Positions 18,825 to 26,248 of a stretch of DNA of 26,248 nt are shown in pieces. The notes below the pieces were generated by a model, which saw only the letters and a list, made by a program, of their open reading frames with translations, was not told where the DNA came from and searched no databases. Source of the DNA: Triparma columacea (Eukaryota > Sar > Bolidophyceae > Parmales > Triparmaceae); NCBI GenBank assembly GCA_030267965.1, contig BRYA01000371.1, forward strand, positions 1 through 26,248. Reading direction: 5' to 3'. Position numbers and translations under genes: made by a program. Positions within the stretch are counted from its first letter, which is position 1, and each line of letters begins with the position of its first letter.

Positions 18825-19493
18825 CCTATATATATGCCCTAATATGCCCTGTTGTGGACCCATTTTTGGCAAACCACACTTTGTCCTTTTTCTCACCTTT
18901 TTCTGCCAAAACAAGAGGTCAGGAGCTTCACCATCCTAATTCACCTAATTTACATACATATCTCATTTAAATACTTCGAATACAACATTGACTACAATCA
19001 TTATAGCCATGACATCATCATACACTATATACATCACTATGAAAGGAATAAAGATGAAAGACCAAACAACGCAAAACAAGACGACACACAAACTAACTAC
19101 AAATACGACACATAACAGCTATATACACCCAATATATCGAATAATATACCTACAAACTATCTCCTCTCGACGTAACCCTAACCGTAAATGGATTTATATG
19201 GATTTATTGAGGGGATTTATATGTGCCCCCTTCGAGAATTGCTCCTCCTCCTCATTCTCCAACCAATACTTGATCCAATACTAAAACCAATACTAAAACC
19301 AACCCACTAACCCCTCTCCCACCCCCCCTCTCTCCCTCCCCCAACATCTTACCAACAGTTAATTGTACAAGACTACCCCGTACATCTCCTCACTCACACA
19401 CCACTTTACAAAAAGCTTCCCCCTCCCCCTCCCCCTCTTCAATCCAAACCGGCCGTCCCCCACCTTCCTTTCCCCTAACCCCCTGTATCCACC
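18825..19493. promoter_or_regulatory. Divergent region, RPB6 / SmE
   Basis: About 670 bp. The left two thirds are AT-rich with many CATA/ATACA words and no convincing ORF. From about 19240 to the SmE start it becomes strongly pyrimidine-rich (CTCTCCCACC, CCCCTCCCCCTCCCCCTC), as in promoters of highly expressed housekeeping genes. I see no RNA gene. Confidence 0.45.
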
Positions 19494-19760
19494 ATGCCTA
19501 GAGATAGGGTAAAGAAGGTGATGACCCAGCCCATCTCCCTAATATTCAAGTTCCTCCAGTCCAAAGCCCGCGTCACAATCTGGTTATACGAGGATACCTC
19601 CACCCGTATGGAAGGTCAGATCGTCGGTTTCGACGAGTTCATGAACGTCACTCTAAAGGACGCTGTGGAGATCGACGTTAAGAAAGGAAGCAGAGAGGAG
19701 TTGGGGACTATTCTGCTTAAGGGAGATACTATCACCCTACTCATGGAGGCTAAGAACTAA
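19494..19760 (+). CDS. SNRPE: Small nuclear ribonucleoprotein E (SmE)
   Basis: An intronless gene of 88 aa, the usual length. It is a component of the heptameric Sm ring on U1, U2, U4 and U5 snRNAs. The start is MPRDRVKKVMTQPISLIFKF; the Sm1 motif includes VTIWLYEDTSTRMEGQIVGF and DEFMNVTLKDAVEI; the Sm2 motif is LGTILLKGDTITLL. The ATG at 19494 follows a pyrimidine-rich leader ending CCACC. It fits the nuclear spliceosome needed for the many introns in this window. Confidence 0.97.
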   Translation: MPRDRVKKVMTQPISLIFKFLQSKARVTIWLYEDTSTRMEGQIVGFDEFMNVTLKDAVEIDVKKGSREELGTILLKGDTITLLMEAKN

Positions 19761-19938
19761 AGGGGAAGATGGAGGATGGGGAGGGAAGGGGAGAGGGGGG
19801 GAGAGGGATAACTTGAATCACGAGAGTAAAGTTGGGAGGATTATTGTTCTCTCCTGAAATACACAAGATCGCCTTCGTTTCTAACTTCCTAAAGTAGAAT
19901 TTTACTGCCCTCGTGTTTCCCCTTTCTTTTTTTAATTT
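19761..19938. other. Convergent 3' spacer, SmE / KBL
   Basis: A 178-bp spacer between two stop codons, G/A-rich then T-rich. It holds only the 3' regions of both genes as far as can be seen. Confidence 0.4.
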
Positions 19939-21195
19939 TCACATGAGCTCCTCCTTGACTTTCTTAAACGCCTCCAGTCCCACATCGCAGTCCTCCTTAC
20001 TGAAGCTTGCACTCGTGATAACCCTGACCCTCGCGGTACCCTTCGGTACCATCGGGTAGCATATAGCGCTCGCGAATACGCCCTCCTCGAAAAGTCGAGC
20101 CGAGAACTTCCTAGCGAGATCCTCATCCCCGAGCATAACTGGGATTATGGGCGTCTCTGAGTTACCAATGTCAAACCCGAGGTCGGTGAAACCGGCGTTC
20201 AGGTAGGCCACGTTTGACCAGAGCTTCTTAACAAGGTCCTCCGACTCCGCCAGCATATCAACCGCCTCAATGAGAGCAGCCGTATCAGGGATAGTAAGCG
20301 CAATGCTGAAAAGCCTCTGCCTCGCCCCCATAAGGTACGCGTCAATAAGCGGTTGCTTCGCCGCAATAAATCCCCCCATAACCGAGAACGCCTTAGACAG
20401 CGACCCGATCTCAATGTCCACCTCCCCCTCGAGACCGAAGTGATTAACAACACCACGACCACCAAGACCGAGGACACCCTCACCGTGCGCGTCGTCTACC
20501 ATGGTTAGGGCGTCGTACTTCTTGGCGAGAGATACTATCTCAGGGAGCTTGGCGAGGTCACCGTCCATGGAGAATACTCCGTCCGTTATGATTAGGATGG
20601 TAGGGTGCTCACCGTTCTTCTTGGGGATCTTCTGAAGCTCACTTGCCTCCTTTAACTTGGCCTCAAGGTCAGACATGTCAGAGTGTAGGTATGCGAACTT
20701 GTTCTGCACCCCCGCCGTCTTGACCGCGTCAATAATGCTCGCGTGGTTAAGCTGATCGCTAACGACGATATCCTCCTTCCCCATAATCGTCTGAACCGCG
20801 CACGCGTTTGCCGCGTACGCAGACGTGAAAGTAACCGCCCCCTCCGTGCCCTTGAACTCCGCGATCTTCGACTCGAGGGTCGTGTGGAGGGAGTGGGTGC
20901 CGGCGAGGGTACGGTAACCTATGCCTAGACCATATAGGTCGATGGCGGACTTGGCGGCATCCTTGAGACGAGGCTCGAGAGAGAAACCGAGGTAGTGGGA
21001 GGAACAGAAGTTCAGGTAGGAACGATCGGAGATTGTGAGGTAGGCACCCTGACCGGACGATATTACGTGGGGATTTACCTTGTTGGCCGATGATGCCGTG
21101 AGGTTGGACCAGAATTTTTCGGTATTTGTTGAGGTTGAGAAGAGGGAACGCCGAGTGATGGAACGGGCGGTGTGGGACAAAACGGGAGAAAGCAT
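19939..21195 (-). CDS. KBL: Glycine C-acetyltransferase (2-amino-3-ketobutyrate CoA ligase)
   Basis: An intronless gene of 418 aa, fold-type I PLP enzyme of the alpha-oxoamine synthase family. Marks are NFCSSHYLGFS, NHASIIDAV, ITDGVFSMDGDLA, MVDDAHGEGVLG and the PLP-lysine motif GSLSKAFSVMGG; PMVPKGTARVR lies near the end. The first ~25 residues (LSHTARSITRRSLFSTSTN) are basic and Ser/Thr-rich, a likely mitochondrial presequence. KBL cleaves 2-amino-3-ketobutyrate with CoA to glycine and acetyl-CoA. Relatives are BioF, ALAS and serine palmitoyltransferase. KBL is chosen by overall wording, by the transit peptide, and because TDH, which makes its substrate, is nearby. The DAHGEGVLGLGGRG wording is closer to my memory of Gram-positive bacterial KBL/BioF than of animal GCAT, so bacterial origin is possible. 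Confidence 0.85.
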   Translation of the reverse strand: MLSPVLSHTARSITRRSLFSTSTNTEKFWSNLTASSANKVNPHVISSGQGAYLTISDRSYLNFCSSHYLGFSLEPRLKDAAKSAIDLYGLGIGYRTLAGTHSLHTTLESKIAEFKGTEGAVTFTSAYAANACAVQTIMGKEDIVVSDQLNHASIIDAVKTAGVQNKFAYLHSDMSDLEAKLKEASELQKIPKKNGEHPTILIITDGVFSMDGDLAKLPEIVSLAKKYDALTMVDDAHGEGVLGLGGRGVVNHFGLEGEVDIEIGSLSKAFSVMGGFIAAKQPLIDAYLMGARQRLFSIALTIPDTAALIEAVDMLAESEDLVKKLWSNVAYLNAGFTDLGFDIGNSETPIIPVMLGDEDLARKFSARLFEEGVFASAICYPMVPKGTARVRVITSASFSKEDCDVGLEAFKKVKEELM

Positions 21196-21495
21196 AATGG
21201 TCTAGAGAGCGGTGGGATTGGGAATGATTTGAGGAATGAATGCTAATCAGATGTCAATAGCAGGGGTGGCAAACTTGATTTTTTTCATGGACCGAAGACG
21301 GCACTTTGAGGTTAGGGGATGGTTGTGCGGTTTGGTGTTGGGGTGATTGGTCATTAATTTGGACGTTTCGGTTGCAAATTTGAGCTTTTAAAAAGGTCAT
21401 CTGAAAAGATGATAAGGAATCGAAGCAAAATGAACTGGAGACCAAATTACATCCCCATTATACCACACACCTTTCAAGCTTAAGCTCGCCAGTAT
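21196..21495. promoter_or_regulatory. Divergent promoter, KBL / RPEL protein
   Basis: A 300-bp spacer between two divergent starts. A TTTTAAAA-type stretch near 21387-21393 and ATTATACC near 21457 are the only TATA-like words seen. No RNA gene or repeat is recognised. Confidence 0.4.
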
Positions 21496-23313
21496 ATGCC
21501 GACGCGCAAATCAGCATCGAAGAAGTCCCCTGCTCGTGGCAGTGCCGCGGAAAAGGGGAAGCCCCCCTCGAAAAGCAAGGGGCCTTCAACTGCTGCGAAC
21601 ACAAAGACTTTGCCTGTGGAGGGCAGCGGGAGCGAGACCGAAAGCAAGAAGAGAAAACTGGCCCGCCGAATGAGCGCGGATAAGATTAGCGCCCATCTCG
21701 TCAAGCGGCCGGCCCCGGGGAGGATTGCAAAGGTGGCACCGTCCGATTTCACCGTTACCAAGAACAAATTGGAGAGGAGGATGAGCGCGAACAAGATCGA
21801 GACGCACTTGAGGGGGAGAGAGGGGAAGGGTTTGGTGAGTTAGGGGGGGAGAAGGGGCGATACCCTTATTATACGCGTTACTTACCCTGATATACTTCCC
21901 CCCTTTGTAGACCTCTGAGCACCTCGGAAAGATTGGGATCATTGAAACCAGCGGTGCTAAGCAGGCGCCCAGGGTGGCCAACAAGGCTTACATTCTAGAG
22001 AGGAAAATGAACAAGAAGGCCGTCAAGAACTTTGTGGAGGCCGGCGGGCTCAGCAAGAAGAAGCAGGCAGACAAGATCGCCCCTGCCATCCAGGCCAAGA
22101 GATTCGCGCTGCAGAAGCAAATGAGCGAGGACTTGGTGGGCAACAAGCTCGACAATAGGCCGGACAAGGAATGGCTGGAAGGCATGGGGGTCACGGTGGG
22201 GAGCAAGTTGGCAGACAGGATCCAGGCTAGCACCAAGAGGCTACAAAGGAGCATGAGCGCAGACACTGTGAAGAGCCTATTGGAGGTGAGTTTGCTGGGC
22301 AAGTAGTTGGAAAAGGTTGAAGCAGTTGCGGCAAGTGTAAAGATCCGTGAGCAAAGCGACAACAACGTTTGAGCCGTTCGATCCGCTCTTGCAACCCGTA
22401 GCGTTGGGTGAAGTCACTTTGGCGCTTCCCTCCCTCCCTCCCTCACCACCACCCTTCACCCGTCGCAGACTCGACCCTCTTTGGAACAGCTGCAAGACTA
22501 CGGAATCTACCCTAAGCACGCCGTCGGAGTCCACAACCAGATCAAGCATCTAGAAAGGAAGCAGAGCCAGGCCCAACTCACCTTTCTACTGGAGGGTAGG
22601 GCTGACAAGGAGGAGCTCAGAAGGAGGGGAGTGCTGATGAACGACCAGGTTGCTCCCAGTTTGCACAAGGGGGCTGCTCACAGTAACCTCGATAAGCACA
22701 TGAGGAGGAAGAGGTGAGAGGGTAGCTTGGAGCCTCATACAGGCAGGCGTTTGTGTTTGTAAACGCGAAAGTCTCACTCACCCTCCTTCAACCCCCTCTC
22801 CCCACACACAGCCTCGAAATCTCCTTGCAGAAGCGTCCCTCCTTCGAGGAGGTTATCGGATACCACAGCGCAGCCAACTTTTACAACGACGGAAACGCGG
22901 ACGAAAACGAAGAGTGGCAGGATGACTACGACGAAGATGACGATGATGACCTTTACTACGAGAAGGCCGTGGAGGAGGACTACGAGGATGATGAGGAGGA
23001 GTTCGAGGTGGGAAGGTGGGAGGGAGGGGAGGTCGACAGCGTCGACCAGGAGGATGATGACGACTACAATGATGATGATGACTACATTGGCCCACTTCCG
23101 GATCTCGACGAGAGGATGGTTTACGCCATCGCTCTAAGGGCTGCCGCCCAGCTGGAATTGGGGGGATTCATCAACCATATGCAAAAAGCGAACCTGAAGG
23201 AAAAGATTTTGGATGGCGACGAACAGATAATCAACGTTGTCGTGGAGTTTGTGGAGACAAATGATGCCAGCAAGTTGATGAGTGTGTTCCAAATGATCAG
23301 CGAGGGGAACTAG
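21496..23313 (+). CDS. RPEL-repeat (G-actin-binding) protein with acidic region
   Basis: Four exons: 21496-21834, 21911-22285, 22469-22713 and 22812-23313 (486 aa). All introns are GT-AG and in frame. The N-terminus is Lys/Ser/Pro-rich and nuclear-signal-like (KKRKLARR). Repeats of RPEL type follow: KISAHLVKRPAP, KIETHLRGREG, LVGNKLDNRPDKEWLEGMG, VKSLLETRPSLEQLQDYGI, LTFLLEGRADKEELRRRGV and ISLQKRPSFEEVIGYH. Three match LxxRPxxEEL well and the others are degenerate. Two introns interrupt RPEL units. RPEL motifs bind monomeric actin in MRTF and Phactr. After the repeats come a ~70-residue Asp/Glu tract and a compact helical C-terminus (MVYAIALRAAAQLELGGF). The overall architecture is not one I can name. 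Confidence 0.8.
22286..22468 (+). repeat. RPEL gene intron 2, weak copy of shared intron motif
   Basis: A 183-bp GT-AG intron. CGTGAGCAAAGCGA at 22346-22359 matches CGATGAGTAAAGCGA with one gap and one substitution. It lies 60 bp in from the donor and no long complementary partner was found, so membership in the family is doubtful. Confidence 0.3.
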
Positions 23314-23418
23314 TAGGGGCGTTGGTGTGCGGGGGTGGGGGAGAGGGTAGGTGGTAAAAGCGCAGCCAAGATTAACACGGTTGCTTATGTGAAAAGAGCG
23401 AATTTTTCGATTTGTTAA
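23314..23418. other. Convergent 3' spacer, RPEL gene / patatin-like gene
   Basis: A 105-bp spacer with no visible gene. It begins G-rich and ends with a short AT-rich stretch. Confidence 0.4.
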
Positions 23419-24296
23419 TCACAATGACTCAAAAGTCCGAAAACTACCCCGGCTCGACTTGAGCTTCGCGTACTGATAGCCTAATTCGATCAAATCCCAA
23501 ACGCCATCTCGAGAAATCAACTTGACGAACCCACCACGAGTCTGCTTCAGTTTCTCATCCCCTTCGTAATCGAGAAACGTGGTAGTCTCGGGAGAGCCGT
23601 AGTCTTGGGAAGAGGACATGAACGAACCGTCGATGTAGCGCTTCGATCGGAATTCTGACGTGAGGGAATTATCAAGGAAGAGAGGGAGGTGAACAGACGC
23701 CATATTTGCGTCGATGAGCTGGGCGGCGAGTGGGCGGCGAGTGAGAAGATAGGAGGGAGAGGAACTTCTTTGTCCTACCATTGATCGCTTCTTACCTCCT
23801 CTTTTGTTCCAAACGAGGAAACTTTGTATCTGGATAGAGATGAATCTGTTAAATGTTTATACGTGGCGGGCGTGAGTAGGAGGTTGAGGTTGGTAGGTGG
23901 GATGAAAGTGGAAGAGGGAGGGAGAAGAGTGTCGAGCCAGGACCGTATTATTGGACCCCAGATCCCGTAAAGCCCTAACTTGCGATTCCATAAATCAATC
24001 TCATCAGAAAGCCTGATCGCCTCAGTCGTAGCATCTTCTATAGACACATCATAACTCCATAATGTGGCTGCCAAAGCACCCGCAGAAGCGCCGTGGAGAG
24101 TATAACGCGGAGGAGAGGAGGGTGCTGGCTCAAAAATGGGATAAGTCTCTCGAAGGTGCTTCAGTTGACCTGCAAGATGATAATAGTATATCCCGCCCCC
24201 AGGAATGGCTAGATTCGGGAGTTTGGTGGAAGGTGGGATGGATAATGTGCGGACAGCGAGTGGTACACAGAGTAAGAGCAAGATGCAGAAATTCAT
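23419..24296 (-). CDS. Patatin-like phospholipase, secretory
   Basis: Two exons, 24296-23796 and 23718-23419 (266 aa), with a 77-bp phase-0 intron (gtaaga..ccag). The frame extends to a GTG at 24326, but the first ATG is at 24296 and gives a clean signal peptide (MNFCILLLLCVPLAVRTLS). Patatin marks are the oxyanion motif PGGG (~32-35), the nucleophile elbow GASAG with Ser71, and the Asp of the catalytic dyad in YIDGSF (Asp197). Joining the exons gives FGTKEELIDANMASVHLPLF, as expected in this fold. It would hydrolyse acyl esters of membrane or storage lipids in the secretory path or outside the cell. It is shorter than many patatins but has all catalytic parts. Confidence 0.85.
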
Positions 24297-24923
24297 CGTT
24301 GGCAAGAATATAATATTGGAAGCCACTGGACAGTTTGTACACCAACGGAAGTATTTATGTAGTCTAGAATGCAGTTAAAGAACAATGTTGCGCTTTTTGT
24401 TGCCAGAAACCCGTAGTGAGCTAATTACTAAGTTTTCTATCCCTAATTTATTTTAAGTATTTAACCCTTTATATTTCATAATAGTCTAATTCATACATTA
24501 AGATTATCATTGACGAAGTTGTAAAACTTCAAAAACACATGTTCAAAATATTATGAAAATTTTAAATATTTTTGTCCGATTCTTCTAATTCTTCTACATT
24601 AATATAAATTCAACTTAATTAATTTTTTAATTGATAAATGAAAAACAAAAACATTAAATAAAAAAATGAAAAATAAGTTCTTATTGAATTTCATTTATCA
24701 AAATTTTAAACTTTAGGTGATAATTTTCATTGATTGATAAACATTTGCTAAGGTTAATATAAATTCTCATTTTACGGAAGACGTCAAAATTGCAAAGTAT
24801 TTTTGACATTTCTTCTATAGCATATTTGATAGCAACAACGCACTTTTTTTTTGCGCCGAAGCGATCAAAAAACACGAAAAAACTGTATCACATCGGTTTT
24901 ACTACCAAAGAGACCCAATAAAG
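24297..24923. promoter_or_regulatory. AT-rich divergent intergenic island
   Basis: 627 bp between the patatin-like and oxygenase starts. By hand count, 24421-24780 has 69 G or C in 360 bases (19%), and 24601-24660 only 6 in 60, while neighbouring genes are clearly more GC-rich. Words recur: TTAATATAAATTC at 24599 and 24754, and ATTGATAAA near 24630 and 24733. No ORF looks coding. It must hold both promoters; a T-run at 24844-24852 lies about 75 bp before the oxygenase ATG. Confidence 0.6.
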
Positions 24924-26220
24924 ATGTCTAATGCTTCAGATTTCACTCTCGATTCCACTGGCAGAATCCCTTTTGAGGGATCCCTCAATACAACCTTCCG
25001 CTCTTTCCAGGATGTGATCAGCTCTTCGGACCGCACGGACAAACGCCTCCTCGCCGATATGAAGTGTGCCATGACTGCAAGGGAAACTGGTGGTGAACAG
25101 TATTCTGCAGGTGATACCTTTTTTATGCCGGCGAGCGGGCAACCTCGGTGTGGTCTCGAGGCTTTGGCCCTATCTATATTTGAGTATCACGCGAAAAAGG
25201 CCAAGTTTGACCCTTCCCGTTCTGGAGCCGAGTGGTGGACACAAGTCATAGATGTGAGGGATGACATTGGGGTCCACTTCGATAGGGACTATGGGATGGA
25301 GGAGGTGAGGATGGGCAGAGGAGCGCAGCGCATGAAGACTGGATATATCGCCCCTGTCGTCACATTGTTCCTAACGCTTTGTTCGTCGCTTCGTTCCTCC
25401 CAGTTTGGTCTCAATGTCCACCCCCATGTGGCCACCGTAACGTATCTCAGCGACAAGGGTGGACCTACTGTGGTTTTGGAGCACACGAGTGGCTGTGAGG
25501 TCGGGCAAGATTTCAGCGGGAGAGTCGACAGGGTCTTTATGAGTTATCCGGAGGCTGGGAAGCATATGAGCTTTGATGGGAGGTACCTACACCTTGCTCC
25601 TGGGGATCTCATGAGCAGGGAGGGAAAGAGGTGAGAACAGCCAGCCTTTGGTTTTATTGGGGTTTGGATATTCGCTAACACCCAGTCCCACCCCCAGACG
25701 CGGCCTAAGGTACACCTTCCTCGTGAATGTGTGGCTAAACCACATCCCCATAAACAGCGATCTTATGCCTGACGAGTTCCTCTCTAACATGAGTTGGATG
25801 GCAGGCATGGGGAAGAAGGATTCAATTGGAAACTTTCGCAGCGAGATGGAGTGCGAAAAGGTGCGGTTCGGGTCATCGTCAAAGAAGGATCAATCAAAGC
25901 TCCTGAGCTTGAAGTTCATTTTGGACGACTACAAGGGGAAGCTGACCTTCCCGGCCGGCGCCAAGGAGATTTCCGAGTGCGTAAGGGGGGAGGGCGGAGC
26001 GGAGGGCAGCATGGTGGAACTGGGATTTGGGGGCAAGGGCGGGGGGGAGGTTGTGGTGGAGAGGTTGGGCGAAGTTGTGGAGGGGGAAGAGGAGGAGAGT
26101 AGCGAGGAGGAGGAGGAGAGCGGTAGTAGTAGTGGTAGCGAGGAGAGTGGTAGCGAGGGGAGTGGTAACGAGGAGGAGGAAGAGGAGATGGAAAGTCCTA
26201 AAAAGAAAAGGAAAATCTGA
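24924..26220 (+). CDS. 2-oxoglutarate/Fe(II) oxygenase-like protein with acidic NLS tail
   Basis: Three exons: 24924-25304, 25404-25630 and 25698-26220 (376 aa). The introns are 99 bp and 67 bp, both GT-AG and in frame. The jelly-roll core has the HxD iron ligands in GVHFDRDYG (His118, Asp120), a strand FGLNVHPHVATVTYLSDKGG, a distal His candidate in SFDGRYLHLAPGD (His190) and a basic residue for 2-oxoglutarate in LRYTFLVNVWLNH (Arg207). The C-terminal ~70 residues are Glu/Ser/Gly-rich and end PKKKRKI, an SV40-type nuclear signal, so a nuclear hydroxylase or demethylase-like role is plausible. The substrate is unknown. The first intron has no stop in frame, so retention would add 33 residues right after HxD. 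Confidence 0.75.
25305..25403 (+). repeat. Oxygenase intron 1, inverted-repeat and stop-free
   Basis: A 99-bp GT-AG intron. The 5' arm is GAGGAGCGCAGCGCATGAAG (25318-25337). The 3' arm, 25375-25392 (CGCTTTGTTCGTCGCTTC), is the reverse complement of GAAGCGACGAACAAAGCG, a 16/18 match to the TBC1D31 intron 3 motif. It is read through in frame without a stop. Confidence 0.55.
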
Positions 26221-26248
26221 ATCTGATGGTACTAAACATGCTTACAGT
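26221..26248. other. 3' flank of oxygenase gene, window edge
   Basis: 28 bases after the oxygenase stop, too short to interpret. No polyadenylation signal is complete within the window. Confidence 0.4.

Noticed and set aside
24297..24326. N-terminal extension of the patatin-like protein
   Set aside because: The extended frame begins with GTG. The ATG at 24296 gives a proper signal peptide.
24681..24875. 64-codon minus-strand ORF in the AT island
   Set aside because: It is Asn/Ile/Lys-rich as any AT-rich sequence would be, with no recognisable motif.

Overview
The window is nuclear DNA of a compact, intron-containing eukaryote. The evidence is short GT-AG introns (67-228 bp), a spliceosomal Sm protein, RPB6, TBC1D31 and mitochondrial presequences. 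The gene set (large START-like proteins, a Spinster-type MFS carrier with a FIDRGIIPG motif, RPEL and SAP proteins) best fits a heterokont alga near diatoms and Bolidophyceae/Parmales. That placement is inferred from general resemblance and was not searched. I rebuilt exon structures by hand. Every multi-exon model keeps frame across all junctions.

Layout. 1-228 holds short degenerate repeats next to the 3' end of a triple START-like gene (229-2661, -). A 1 kb spacer follows, then L-threonine 3-dehydrogenase with a C-terminal EF-hand pair (3674-5307, -) and a Spinster-like transporter (5662-7536, -). An unrecognised acidic protein is at 7860-8832 (+). The largest gene (8923-13334, -) encodes a 1363-aa protein with an N-terminal FHA domain of Ki-67 type, an EAPV tract, TP/SP repeats, RxSL repeats, a Tudor-like module and three SAP domains. 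It shares a 294-bp divergent promoter with TBC1D31 (13629-17958, +). Then come RPB6 (18159-18824, -), SmE (19494-19760, +), a mitochondrial-type KBL (19939-21195, -), an RPEL-repeat protein (21496-23313, +), a patatin-like lipase (23419-24296, -), a 19% GC island, and a 2-oxoglutarate oxygenase with an acidic, NLS-bearing tail (24924-26220, +).

Themes. TDH and KBL are the two consecutive enzymes of threonine breakdown to glycine and acetyl-CoA. Both carry likely mitochondrial presequences and they lie about 14.6 kb apart. TDH appears fused to a calcium-binding module. The FHA/SAP protein resembles animal Ki-67 in layout and carries separate repeat families matching CDK and Aurora-type phosphorylation consensus. 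Several introns from unrelated genes share a motif (core GAAGCGACGAGTAAAGCG) and have complementary arms just inside their splice sites. This looks like a family of inverted-repeat, introner-like introns and is the most novel signal here.
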